Positions 26,964-36,292 of a stretch of 36,932 nt of DNA are shown here, piece by piece (position 1 is the stretch's first letter; the number at the start of each line of letters is the position of its first letter). This stretch comes from Mizugakiibacter sp. (GTDB lineage: Bacteria; Pseudomonadota; Gammaproteobacteria; Xanthomonadales; Rhodanobacteraceae). The notes beneath the pieces were generated by a model. The model had not been told where the DNA came from, searched no databases, and saw only the letters and a program-made list of their open reading frames with translations. A program made the position numbers and the translations under genes. Location of the stretch: NCBI GenBank assembly GCA_003233305.1, contig QILI01000060.1:1-36932 (forward strand), given 5' to 3'.

Positions 26964-28169
26964 ATGGCCTTTGCCGCCCGTGAACGACTTGCCACTGAAC
27001 TCGAATCGATCCGTGAACAGGGTCTGTTCAAGCATGAGCGGGTTATCACCTCACCCCAGGCCGCTGAAATAACCCTGGTCGGTGGTCGTAAAGTATTGAA
27101 CTTCTGCGCTAATAATTATCTCGGCCTGGCCGACCATCCCGAGGTAATTGCCGCCGCCAAAGAAGCCCTGGATACGCACGGCTTCGGCATGGCCAGCGTG
27201 CGTTTTATCTGCGGCACACAAGATCTGCACAAACAGCTCGAGAAAAAAATTGCCGAGTTCTTCGGTACCGAGGACAGCATTCTCTATGCCGCTTGCTTCG
27301 ATGCTAATGGCGGCCTGTATGAACCGCTGCTCGGCGAACACGATGCCATCATCTCCGACGCACTCAACCATGCCTCGATCATCGATGGTATTCGGCTGTG
27401 CAAAGCTCAGCGTTTCCGCTATGCCAACTGCGACATGGCCGACCTGGAAAAACAGCTGCAGGCCGCTGATGCTGCAGGAGTACGGAGCAAGCTGATTACC
27501 TCCGACGGGACCTTTTCCATGGACGGCTTCATCGCCCCGCTGGATCGTATCACCGCGCTGGCCGAACGCTACCAGGCCATGGTGCACATCGACGAATGCC
27601 ATTGCACCGGCTTCCTCGGCCCGAGCGGACGCGGCTCAGCCGAGGTGCATGGGGTGATGGACAAGATCGATATCTTTACCGGCACTCTGGGTAAGGCCCT
27701 CGGTGGTGCGCTGGGAGGCTTCACCACCGGTCGTGGAGAAATCATCGAAATGTTGCGGCAACGCTCGCGACCTTATCTGTTCTCCAACTCACTCCCTCCG
27801 CACGTAGTCGCTGCCGCCATCAAGGTCTTCGAAATGCTGGTTTCGGCCGCCGACCTGCGTGAGCACCTGCTTGAAAACACCCGTTATTTTCGTGAGCACA
27901 TGACGGCCGCCGGTTTTGACATCAAGCCCGGAGTCCACCCCATCGTACCGGTGATGGTGTATGACGCACCCCTGGCCCAGAAGATGGCCAGCGAACTACT
28001 CGAAGAAGGCATCTATGTCACCGGCTTCTTCTATCCGGTAGTTCCCCAGGGTCAGGCACGTATCCGTACCCAGATGAGCGCTGCGCATACCCGCGCTCAT
28101 CTCGATCGCGCGATCGAGGCCTTTATCCGTGTGGGCCGCAAGCTTGGATTACTCAGGCCACAGCCCTGA
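26964..28169 (+). CDS. kbl: 2-amino-3-ketobutyrate CoA ligase (glycine C-acetyltransferase)
   Basis: The 401-aa PLP enzyme of the alpha-oxoamine synthase family has [16 protein letters not shown] at the N terminus, [16 protein letters not shown], the cofactor Asp/His region [17 protein letters not shown], and the Schiff-base Lys in [15 protein letters not shown]. It splits 2-amino-3-ketobutyrate with CoA into glycine and acetyl-CoA. It follows tdh (order tdh-kbl; E. coli has kbl-tdh). CGGAG lies at good distance before the ATG. Confidence 0.97.
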   Translation: MAFAARERLATELESIREQGLFKHERVITSPQAAEITLVGGRKVLNFCANNYLGLADHPEVIAAAKEALDTHGFGMASVRFICGTQDLHKQLEKKIAEFFGTEDSILYAACFDANGGLYEPLLGEHDAIISDALNHASIIDGIRLCKAQRFRYANCDMADLEKQLQAADAAGVRSKLITSDGTFSMDGFIAPLDRITALAERYQAMVHIDECHCTGFLGPSGRGSAEVHGVMDKIDIFTGTLGKALGGALGGFTTGRGEIIEMLRQRSRPYLFSNSLPPHVVAAAIKVFEMLVSAADLREHLLENTRYFREHMTAAGFDIKPGVHPIVPVMVYDAPLAQKMASELLEEGIYVTGFFYPVVPQGQARIRTQMSAAHTRAHLDRAIEAFIRVGRKLGLLRPQP

Positions 28170-28185
28170 CCTGAAGTGAGCCAGC

Positions 28186-28890
28186 ATGCGCGAAGACCGG
28201 GTACACCTGTATCAGACTCTGCCGCATTCATGCGGCTACTGGCGTGAGCGTGCCGCTACCAATGTGGTGATCGACCCGCAACGACCCGATCTTGATGCGC
28301 TGTACCCCGATGCGCTGGCCCATGGCTTCCGGCGTGCCGGTGGACATCTATACCGACCGGGCTGTGAACGGTGCCAGGCGTGCATGGCCTGCCGCATTCC
28401 TGTCGAGCAATTCCACCCGAGCCGTAGCCAGCAACGCTGTCTGCACCGTAATGCCGATCTTGTCTGCCACGATCTGGCACCCGGTTATACGCCCGAGCGC
28501 TATGCGCTTTACCAGCGCTATCTACATACTCACCATCGCGGCGGCGGCATGGATGAAGGAACGATCGAGGATTTCCGTGAATTCCTCTGTGCCCCTTGGG
28601 GAACCACCCGGTTTCTGGAATGGCGCGATGGCTCATGTTTGCTGGCCGTCGCCGCCATCGACATCGCCGCAGATGCACTGTCGGCGGTCTACACCTGGTA
28701 CGAGCCGCAACAAGGCTATCGCGGACTCGGCACCTTCGCCATCCTCCAGCAGATCGCCTATGCCAAACGCCACGGTTTGCACCGAGTCTATCTCGGCTAC
28801 TGGATCGAAAATCACCCGAAGATGGATTACAAACGCCGGTTTCACCCACTGGAAATTCTCAGGGCTGATGGCTGGCAGGAACTCAGCTGA
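28186..28890 (+). CDS. bpt: Aspartate/glutamate leucyltransferase (Bpt, N-degron pathway)
   Basis: The 234-aa protein belongs to the arginyl/leucyl-tRNA-protein transferase family. The N-terminal domain has a Cys pattern (the Cys of LPHSCGYWRERAATNVVIDP and the cluster CERCQACMACR) and RPGCERC. The C-terminal acetyltransferase-like fold contains WYEPQQGYRGLGTFAILQQI and YLGYWIENHPKMDYKRRFHP. Bacterial Bpt attaches leucine to proteins with N-terminal Asp or Glu, marking them for ClpAP. It starts 16 bp after kbl and is probably co-transcribed. Confidence 0.92.
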   Translation: MREDRVHLYQTLPHSCGYWRERAATNVVIDPQRPDLDALYPDALAHGFRRAGGHLYRPGCERCQACMACRIPVEQFHPSRSQQRCLHRNADLVCHDLAPGYTPERYALYQRYLHTHHRGGGMDEGTIEDFREFLCAPWGTTRFLEWRDGSCLLAVAAIDIAADALSAVYTWYEPQQGYRGLGTFAILQQIAYAKRHGLHRVYLGYWIENHPKMDYKRRFHPLEILRADGWQELS

Positions 28891-28903
28891 TAACTCCCCT
28901 GGC

Positions 28904-28953
28904 CTCGTCATCCCGGGCGCAGACCCGGGATCCACGCTCTCGCGGCAGCGTCC
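28904..28953 (+). repeat. REP/BIME-like repeat, type A copy 1
   Basis: This 50-bp unit contains the imperfect palindrome TCCCGGGCGCAGACCCGGGA. It matches 29083-29132 at 49 of 50 positions. It begins 13 bp after the bpt stop. Confidence 0.85.
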
Positions 28954-28972
28954 AAGCAAGCCTCAACCGTAC

Positions 28973-29010
28973 TCCGGGCCGAGTGGATTCCCGCCTGCGC
29001 GGGAATGACA
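28973..29010 (+). repeat. REP/BIME-like repeat, type C copy 1
   Basis: This 38-bp unit holds the palindrome ATTCCCGCCTGCGCGGGAAT. It matches 29019-29056 at 35 of 38 positions. Its reverse complement resembles the type A unit, so the two types lie in opposite orientation, as in BIMEs. Confidence 0.85.
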
Positions 29011-29018
29011 AAAAGTGA

Positions 29019-29056
29019 TCCGGGCCGGGTGGATTCCCGCCTACACGGGAATGACA
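29019..29056 (+). repeat. REP/BIME-like repeat, type C copy 2
   Basis: This is the second 38-bp copy, 8 bp after the first, with palindrome ATTCCCGCCTACACGGGAAT. Two of its three differences fall in the loop, so the stem is kept. Confidence 0.85.
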
Positions 29057-29082
29057 GGATGAGAGCGAGCAACACCAAAAGT

Positions 29083-29132
29083 CTCGTCATCCCGGGCGCA
29101 GACCCGGGATCCACGCTCTCGCGGTAGCGTCC
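29083..29132 (+). repeat. REP/BIME-like repeat, type A copy 2
   Basis: This 50-bp copy differs from 28904-28953 by one base (T for C in GCGGTAGCG). It closes the cluster. The following 200 bp to the next gene contain no gene that I can see. Confidence 0.85.
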
Positions 29133-29332
29133 GACGAACCTCTATTAGCCCCACAAATCCTCAAGTACCAACACTAGCTGCCGATGGCTAGACAGGTGAA
29201 AGAAGATGACTCCTACGCACCCGTTTGCGGTAAACTCATACCAAGTGCATCGGAACGCTTGTCGAGTAGAGCAATCGCGTCGTGCTTTGGGGTAAGTCTG
29301 GCGGATAATCTTCTCGATACGGGAAGATCGTT

Positions 29333-32300
29333 ATGATCGAAACAGCACGTGCCGGTCTGCAACAGGAAGTCGAAGTAGAGCGCGTGCAGCAACTGTACAC
29401 GCGTGGTATCCGGACCCTGTACTCCAGCCTTACTGTAGCCGTTATCTGTGCCCTGATATTGTGGCCAAGATTGCCGCATACGTGGATCGGTTCCTGGCTT
29501 GCCCTGCAGATCATCGTTTCTCTGTCACGACTGAATCTCATCGCTCGATTCCGACGGCAGGCCCAACAGTCTTCCTTTATGGCCTCCTATCGGGAAAAAA
29601 TCTACGGGGTCGGTTGCCTACTCGGCGGCCTGACCTGGGGTTCTCTGGCTATTTTCCTGCCCTGGCTGGCACCGGGCATGCAATCTATTATCGCTATCGT
29701 CATTGCTGGCGTGGCTGCCGGCAGCGTCATCACTAACTTACCCAGCCTACTCTGTTCGGCGCTTTTTCTGGCCGCCACTACCCTGCCGTTGTCACTGATC
29801 CTGCTTTGGATCCCAACCCAGGGCCATATCATCCTCAGTCTGCTGATCCTCCTCTTCCTGCTGATGTTATTGGGCTTTAGCCGAACGATGCGGAATGTTT
29901 TGCTGGATAGCCTGCGCCTGGCCCAGGACAAATCGATGCTGGCTGCAGACCTACAGGCGAAAAGTCATGAACTGGCCTTGCAGCGAGATGAGTTTTCCCG
30001 GCTATCTCTCACCGACCCGCTGACCGGCCTGGACAACCGACGCGCCTTGATCACCAGGCTGGAGCGGGCTCTGGCACGGGCCAAGCGGCACCAGGAAATA
30101 CTGGTGCTTGGGATCCTTGATCTGGATGACTTTAAACCCATCAACGACCGCTATGGCCATGCGGTAGGCGATGCCTGTCTCAAGGAAATTGCCAACCGCC
30201 TGCAACAGGTCATGCGTAGCACGGATAGTGCCGCCCGCCTGGGTGGCGATGAATTTGTCATCCTGCTCGAAGGCTTGACCCATACCGAGGCTCTCAGTAC
30301 GGCCCTGGAACGAATGCGTAAACGTATCGAGATGCCGATGGAAATCGATGGCATTTCCCTTAGAGTCGAGGCCAGTCTCGGTCTAGCAGTCTATCCCCAG
30401 CACGAATCGGACCCGAGTCCCGACACCCTGCTGCGAATCGCCGACCACGCACTATATGCCGCCAAAGCACAAAAACACCACCGCAGCCGCTGGTGGATGC
30501 TGCCACAGGACGACAAAACAACCGACGCACAACGAGTTGCCACAGTACAACCGAACCCGTCACGCATCTTCATTGCCGCCTATGGAGAACAAGCTAAAAC
30601 CCAGCTACTTCCTTACCAGGACGTTTTCCGGTCTATCGCCAAACCCTTCACCGAGGCCTTTCATGTAAGACTCGCACTCGAAGCTGGACTTTCCATGCTG
30701 CTCGCAACCCTCTCCCCTACGGAACTTAAAGAGCTCAAAACCACACAAAGTCTGCATCTTGAGTTACTTGTTAATCCCGAGCTCAACGAGTTATCCCACC
30801 GACAACGGGCCCAGAAAATAGGCAAGATTCATGCTGCAGTCGGTATCGAGAGAAGCGAACTTATCCAGAGTTACCAGTACTGGATGGAGACTCTGCAACA
30901 CACTTTCCCCAAGGACATACGGCCTCTACAAGCCATTCTCGATCGGCGTCTTGCCGTAGAAATCGAGGGCGAACTAGCCGGGTATGCAGAAGTTGATCGC
31001 CAGCGTGAAGTTGCACTGGCAAAAATTGCGGAATTCGCCTGGCAAGCAGAGTGTTACTGCGACCTGATCGAAGGCACGGTCCAGAGCTTGCAGGCCATGG
31101 ATGAAGTTTTGGCCGCAACGATCGCCCGTCCTGACCCGGAAGGCAGCATCCTTTTTGAAGCGGTGGCGGGGGCTCCTTTTCTGCAGTACCTACAGCAACT
31201 CGAAAATGGCCAGGCCCCACCAATCCGCACCAATCGAAGTACCCCGGAGGGCCAGGGCCCAAGCAGCGATGCCTGGGCGAGTGGCGAAATCCAGCATGTC
31301 ACCAACTACCAAACCAGCAAACGGCTCGTCCCCTGGTGCAAAATAGTCATAGCGCTCGGCTTTCACTCTCAAGCGGTCGTACCGATACGCATCCACGGGG
31401 AGAACAAGATTCTCCTGCAGCTTTTTTCCCAGTATCGAGGCGGTTTCAGCTCTCCAGCCCAGAAAGCCTTTCTCCAGCATCTGCAGCAAATTCTAGCCCT
31501 TGGATATGGCCGCCTACACGAAAGCAGTACGGCCCCCATGGTGCAGAGTGCCATCCAGCGGCGGCACTACAAGAGCTTACTGACCTCAGGTGGGCTAGAG
31601 ATGCTATTTCAACCCATTATCGATCTGAGCACCGGGGAGATCGACAAGGTCGAAGCGCTGGCCCGACTGCACGACGACGCTGCGCTGATTACCCCGGACC
31701 TGTTTCTGCCGACCTTGAACCGGGATGAATTATTAACTCTATACCAGCTGGGCCTGGAACAGGCTTTATATCGGATCGCTGCATGGCATGCCGATGGACT
31801 GCGGATCGACATCAGTTTGAACCTTCCCGCCCACGCCCTGACCGATCCGCGCTATCGTGAGGTGACCCGCAATGCGCTGCAAAAACAGGCTCTTCCCGAG
31901 GGGCGTAGCCTCACTCTCGAAGTACTCGAAACCGGTACGGTCAGGGAGTTGGACACCCTTAAGGTAACCCTAGAGGCCTGGCGGGCACTGGGTGTGCAAC
32001 TGGCCCAGGACGATCTCGGCGAGGCTTATTCGAGTCTCTCGCGACTGCGGCACATCCCTTTTGAAATGGTCAAAATCGACCAGAATTTGGTCCGCGGGGC
32101 ATCCGTCAACCCCTTGCGAGTACTCAGTTTTATCGCCCGCCTGACCGACCTGGCCCAAGAAGCGGGTGCCCGCACCGTGGTCGAAGGCCTGGAGACCCCT
32201 GGATTAGTCGAGGCCGCCGCCATCCTCGGGGCCGAATTTGGGCAGGGCTATGGTATCGCTCGTCCCCTTGCAGCCCGGGATCTATACGCCTGGGTACAAC

Positions 32301-32659
32301 ACCATTTACCAATCCAACTCGACCCATCCCATCCCCACACCGCGCTCGGCGCTCTTGCTGCAAGTCTGCGCTGGGAATACCGCCTCGCGACAGTCAACGC
32401 ATCGTGGCCGGAATTGATCCGGCAGATCGCCGGGCTACCCTGTGCAGCTACCACATGGCTGCACGAATACAAACTGGCAAACGCCCCGATCGGACAACTA
32501 CACCAATCCATGCAGGCCGCTGCCGTACACGCCGGAAATATCAATGACCCGCAATACCGGCAGCTGCGTGATAGCTATCTCGAACTACTGGTGAGTCGAG
32601 CGATAGCGGAAGAAGGCGGTTCACAGCCCAGTCAATCCGCGATGGCAATGAAACACTAA
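29333..32659 (+). CDS. Membrane GGDEF-globin-GAF-EAL protein, first of a tandem pair
   Basis: The 1108-aa protein has six hydrophobic segments (about 30-182) and a short coiled coil (about 195-222). The GGDEF domain (about 222-385) has intact GGDEF at 304-308 and an I-site RSTD at 295-298 with correct spacing. A globin-coupled-sensor-like domain (about 410-560) has the proximal-His motif KIGKIHAAVGIERSEL (His500). A GAF-like domain spans about 565-730 and an EAL domain about 740-985. The EAL residues are present: Glu774 in EALARL, Asn in LNLPAHAL, Glu in EVLE, DDLG, KID, EGLE and GQGYG. A helical extension (about 995-1090) ends the protein. It could both make and break c-di-GMP under haem-ligand control. 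GGGAAG precedes the ATG. Which activity dominates cannot be told. Confidence 0.88.
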   Translation: MIETARAGLQQEVEVERVQQLYTRGIRTLYSSLTVAVICALILWPRLPHTWIGSWLALQIIVSLSRLNLIARFRRQAQQSSFMASYREKIYGVGCLLGGLTWGSLAIFLPWLAPGMQSIIAIVIAGVAAGSVITNLPSLLCSALFLAATTLPLSLILLWIPTQGHIILSLLILLFLLMLLGFSRTMRNVLLDSLRLAQDKSMLAADLQAKSHELALQRDEFSRLSLTDPLTGLDNRRALITRLERALARAKRHQEILVLGILDLDDFKPINDRYGHAVGDACLKEIANRLQQVMRSTDSAARLGGDEFVILLEGLTHTEALSTALERMRKRIEMPMEIDGISLRVEASLGLAVYPQHESDPSPDTLLRIADHALYAAKAQKHHRSRWWMLPQDDKTTDAQRVATVQPNPSRIFIAAYGEQAKTQLLPYQDVFRSIAKPFTEAFHVRLALEAGLSMLLATLSPTELKELKTTQSLHLELLVNPELNELSHRQRAQKIGKIHAAVGIERSELIQSYQYWMETLQHTFPKDIRPLQAILDRRLAVEIEGELAGYAEVDRQREVALAKIAEFAWQAECYCDLIEGTVQSLQAMDEVLAATIARPDPEGSILFEAVAGAPFLQYLQQLENGQAPPIRTNRSTPEGQGPSSDAWASGEIQHVTNYQTSKRLVPWCKIVIALGFHSQAVVPIRIHGENKILLQLFSQYRGGFSSPAQKAFLQHLQQILALGYGRLHESSTAPMVQSAIQRRHYKSLLTSGGLEMLFQPIIDLSTGEIDKVEALARLHDDAALITPDLFLPTLNRDELLTLYQLGLEQALYRIAAWHADGLRIDISLNLPAHALTDPRYREVTRNALQKQALPEGRSLTLEVLETGTVRELDTLKVTLEAWRALGVQLAQDDLGEAYSSLSRLRHIPFEMVKIDQNLVRGASVNPLRVLSFIARLTDLAQEAGARTVVEGLETPGLVEAAAILGAEFGQGYGIARPLAARDLYAWVQHHLPIQLDPSHPHTALGALAASLRWEYRLATVNASWPELIRQIAGLPCAATTWLHEYKLANAPIGQLHQSMQAAAVHAGNINDPQYRQLRDSYLELLVSRAIAEEGGSQPSQSAMAMKH

Positions 32660-32742
32660 GGACATCTAGGCCCCTAGGCCATCCATGCCCATGAGCTACC
32701 GATCGAGGATCCTGGAGCTTAAGTATATCGATCCCCTGCCGC

Positions 32743-32748
32743 TATAAA
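32743..32748 (+). promoter_or_regulatory. Candidate -10 box in the gap between the tandem sensors
   Basis: TATAAA lies 155 bp before the second sensor gene, with a weak -35-like TTAAGT 18 bp upstream. The 243-bp gap (32660-32902) suggests that the second gene may have its own promoter. The boxes are tentative. Confidence 0.3.
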
Positions 32749-32902
32749 ATTGAAACGGTACCGGCGTTCGTACTTCGAAATAAAGCAACCCCCAATCCTT
32801 GTGTAAGATGGTTATGTATTTTTAGCTGAAAACTGACTGCCCTGCACCCCTTCAGCATGTTCAATTTGCCATGGTAATCGGCTCCTGATTAGTGACTTTT
32901 TC

Positions 32903-35900
32903 ATGCCTACGGATATTGCCAAGCCTATCCACACGGAATTTGAACGGGATCGCATCCGACAGTTGTATGCACGGGGCCCACTGGCGCTGGCAACCAGTCT
33001 GCTTGTCTCAGCGATCACCTTCCTGGGGATCTGGACCAGTGAGCCGCATACCTGGATCCTCATGTGGGGCATTACCGTACTGGCGGTATTCAGTGTACGT
33101 TTTGCCCTTCTCAGACGCTTTCGCAGCCACATTATCCATCAGTCGTTCGAGCCCAAATCCTGGGAGTGGTACTACGTATTAGGTGCTTTCCTGGGGGGGG
33201 CAATGTGGGGGGCATTAGTATGGTTCATGCCCAGTCTAACCATCGGCATGCAGTTCTTCCTGATGATAATGATAATCGGAGTCGCTGCCGGCAGTATTAT
33301 CTCAGGGGCTCCCAGCGCCCTGGTGGCCACGGCATTTCTGATTCCCTCCACCTGGCCACTCATCGCCTATTTCTTCTTTTCCAAGGTCGTCCCCAATCAC
33401 CTGCTACTGGGTGTAGCCCTGATCGTCTTCTTCGTTTTCAGCCTGCGTTTCGGGGCACGCATCCGTGGCGACCTGTTATCCAGTCTGCGACTTGCTCACG
33501 AAAAATCCAGGCTGGCCAGCGATCTTGAAAAGCAAGGCCAGATCTTGCAAGCCCAAGCTCGCCAGCTCGAGACCCTCTCACTCACCGATTCACTCACCGG
33601 TTTGCAAAACCGTCGCGCCCTGGAGGCTCGGCTCGAACAGGCTATCCCCCATGCTCGGCGACGCGGCAAACTGGTTGCATTGGGAATCCTGGATCTGGAT
33701 GATTTCAAGATGATCAATGATCATTACGGCCATCTTGTCGGGGATGCCGTACTGAAAACCTTTGCTCAGCGCATGCAACAAACCTTACGAGAAACCGACG
33801 CCCTGGCTCGCTTTGGTGGAGATGAGTTCGTGGTTTTAATGGAGGATCTGGATTCCCCCCGCAATCTCGAACCGATGCTTGAGCGACTGGGTGCAGCCAT
33901 TGCCAGACCCCTTGCAGCCGATGGGGTCACCCTCACTCTCCGTGTCAGCATGGGGATAGCCATTTATCCGGGCAAACAAACCACTAGCAGTGCTGGTGCG
34001 CTGTTGCGCAAGGCCGACCAAGCCCTCTATCTGGCCAAGCTGCATAAGGACAACCGCCAACATTGGTGGACGATAGCCGATGAGCAACAGCCCCTCCCGA
34101 ACGAGACCAATCCTGAAACCAGCGGGGCTTCACACCGTTTCTTCGCGCCGACTTACGGACCCAATATTGCTGCAGTCCTGGCACCACTGCAGGAGAATCT
34201 GGCATCGGTCGCCACAATGTTTATCCACGACTTCACCTTACGCCTTATGGATGAGCCTGGGAACGCGACGCTGATCAATGCCCTGACCCCATCGGAACAA
34301 GCCCAATTAGAGCGTAAGCAGGCAGAGCATTTATGCCTGATATGCCAAGCAGATCTTGAAGAAACTGCGCACCGGGAAACCGGCTACCGACTGGGCAGAA
34401 TTCATGCCTGTTGCAGTCTGGAGAGCAACCTGCTGATTCAGAGTTACCAAACCTGGATGCAGGTACTCAAGGATACCTTCCGCCATCAATCCCTATCATT
34501 TCGGGAAATAGAACCCATCTTGGACCGACGCCTAGCGGTAGAAATCGAAGTAGAACTGAAAGGCTATACGGATATTCAGCAACAGCGGGACCTGGCCCTG
34601 GCCAAAATTGCTGAGTCCGCCTGGCGGGCCAGAAGTTTTTCCGAACTTATTGAAGACGTGGTGAAAAACCTACAAGGGCTCGATGAAATCTGCAGCGCCG
34701 CCATTGCCCGACCGGACGAATACGGTAATTTGCAGTTCGAGGCAGTGTCGGGTGAGCCATTCCTGAACTATCTGAAGGAGGTGGAAGCCGGATCGGCCCC
34801 CCCCATCCGGGTCGAACCTACCACCTCATCCGGTCGTGGCCCAAGCAGCCAGGCCTGGGCCACGGGTAAAATCCAGAATGTCCGTAACTACCAGACCGAT
34901 ACACGCGTACTGCCATGGCGGACGCTGGCGGCTCACTTGAGGATCCGTGCCCAGGCGGTGTTGCCGATTCGTGTACGCAACACCAACATTGCCCTGCTGC
35001 AGTTGTACTCAGCCTTTCCGGGCGGGTTTACCTCAAACAGCCAGCACGCCTTTTTACAGCACCTGCAACAGATACTCGCTCTGGGCTACAGCCGGCTGCA
35101 TGAACAACGTCAGACTCCGAAGGTTTATAACGTGCTGCATCGGCGCCGGGTTCGTCAACTGCTTGCCGGGGATGGCCTGGTGATGTACGCGCAGCCTGTG
35201 CTCAGCCTGCGCAAGGGTACCCTTGCGGGTATCGAAACGCTGGCCCGGCTCAAGGATGGCGACCAATACCTGACCCCGGCTGAGTTCCTGACGGTATTCA
35301 GCCGCGATGAGCTGTTGCTGCTATTCGAGAAGGGACTTACCCAGACCCTCGCCTGGTCTTCACACTGGCATGCTGCCCACCCACAGCTCAGCATCGGCCT
35401 GAATCTTCCCGGCCATGCTCTCGACGATTATCGTTACCAACAAGTCGTACAAAAGCTTCTGGACAGCCATCCACTACCGGAAGGGCACATCCTAAGCCTG
35501 GAAGTTCTCGAGACCGACACGTTTAAGAACTCCGACCAGCTGGATGCTATCCTTACCTCATGGAAAGCACTGGGGGTGCATCTTGCCCAAGACGATCTTG
35601 GGGAAGCCTATTCCGGCCTCAATCGACTGCGGAATGTACCGTTCGATACCGTGAAAATCGATCAAAACCTAGTCCGGGATGCTGCCCGGCACCCACTACG
35701 GGTACTGGGCTTCATCACCCATCTGACCAATCTGGCCCAGGAAGCAGAAGCTCGGGTGGTGGTCGAAGGATTGGAGACCCCGGGCCTGATCGAGGCGGCT
35801 GCCATCCTGGGAGCAGATCTCGGACAGGGCTATGCCATCGCCCGACCCATGCTGCCGGAACACTTGCTCAGTTGGGCGAAGCTGCATCTGCCCTATCATC

Positions 35901-36232
35901 TTGATCCAAAGCATCCCCGTACCGCACTGGGGGCCTTGGCGAGCGAATTAAAACGGGGGCAAAGGTTGTCCAGTTTCCAAGTGTGGCCAGACATGGTTCG
36001 ACAAATCGCCCTGCTGCCCAGCGCCAGTCTGGTCTGGCTGCAACATGAGAATCTGCAAAAGCAGCCATTGGGGCAGACCCAACAAGCCATGCAGGCGGCC
36101 TTGCTCCATTCCGGCGGTATCAATGATCACCCATACCGCGAGCTTCGTGACCGTTATCTAAAATTGCTGGTAGATCGGGTCATACAGGAAGAATCCGCAC
36201 CCGAAATCCTACCGCTTTCTGGACAAAGTTGA
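32903..36232 (+). CDS. Membrane GGDEF-globin-GAF-EAL protein, second of a tandem pair
   Basis: The 1109-aa paralogue of the preceding gene is collinear from end to end: six membrane segments (about 28-182), GGDEF (intact at 305-309) with I-site RETD (296-299), globin domain with proximal His501 in RLGRIHACCSLESNLL, GAF-like domain (about 570-735), EAL-type domain (about 745-985) and helical extension. The signature EAL reads Glu-Thr-Leu (778-780), but the catalytic Glu, the Asn, DDLG, KID, EGLE and GQGYA remain, so phosphodiesterase activity is still possible. Two Cys follow His501 directly, unlike the paralogue. I see no strong Shine-Dalgarno before the ATG. The pair probably arose by tandem duplication. 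Confidence 0.88.
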   Translation: MPTDIAKPIHTEFERDRIRQLYARGPLALATSLLVSAITFLGIWTSEPHTWILMWGITVLAVFSVRFALLRRFRSHIIHQSFEPKSWEWYYVLGAFLGGAMWGALVWFMPSLTIGMQFFLMIMIIGVAAGSIISGAPSALVATAFLIPSTWPLIAYFFFSKVVPNHLLLGVALIVFFVFSLRFGARIRGDLLSSLRLAHEKSRLASDLEKQGQILQAQARQLETLSLTDSLTGLQNRRALEARLEQAIPHARRRGKLVALGILDLDDFKMINDHYGHLVGDAVLKTFAQRMQQTLRETDALARFGGDEFVVLMEDLDSPRNLEPMLERLGAAIARPLAADGVTLTLRVSMGIAIYPGKQTTSSAGALLRKADQALYLAKLHKDNRQHWWTIADEQQPLPNETNPETSGASHRFFAPTYGPNIAAVLAPLQENLASVATMFIHDFTLRLMDEPGNATLINALTPSEQAQLERKQAEHLCLICQADLEETAHRETGYRLGRIHACCSLESNLLIQSYQTWMQVLKDTFRHQSLSFREIEPILDRRLAVEIEVELKGYTDIQQQRDLALAKIAESAWRARSFSELIEDVVKNLQGLDEICSAAIARPDEYGNLQFEAVSGEPFLNYLKEVEAGSAPPIRVEPTTSSGRGPSSQAWATGKIQNVRNYQTDTRVLPWRTLAAHLRIRAQAVLPIRVRNTNIALLQLYSAFPGGFTSNSQHAFLQHLQQILALGYSRLHEQRQTPKVYNVLHRRRVRQLLAGDGLVMYAQPVLSLRKGTLAGIETLARLKDGDQYLTPAEFLTVFSRDELLLLFEKGLTQTLAWSSHWHAAHPQLSIGLNLPGHALDDYRYQQVVQKLLDSHPLPEGHILSLEVLETDTFKNSDQLDAILTSWKALGVHLAQDDLGEAYSGLNRLRNVPFDTVKIDQNLVRDAARHPLRVLGFITHLTNLAQEAEARVVVEGLETPGLIEAAAILGADLGQGYAIARPMLPEHLLSWAKLHLPYHLDPKHPRTALGALASELKRGQRLSSFQVWPDMVRQIALLPSASLVWLQHENLQKQPLGQTQQAMQAALLHSGGINDHPYRELRDRYLKLLVDRVIQEESAPEILPLSGQS

Positions 36233-36292
36233 GAGCACCACCGACCAAGTCCGACATCCAGACAGAGGTCTGGCCAGTACCGATGTAGCCGA

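Noticed and set aside
28904-29132. Repeat cluster read as a CRISPR array
   Set aside because: There are two unit types in opposite orientation, only two copies of each, unequal spacing and no cas genes. It fits REP/BIME elements.
36258-36273. Stem CCAGAC-AGAG-GTCTGG between convergent genes
   Set aside because: The stem is only 6 bp with no T-run on either strand, too weak to call a terminator.
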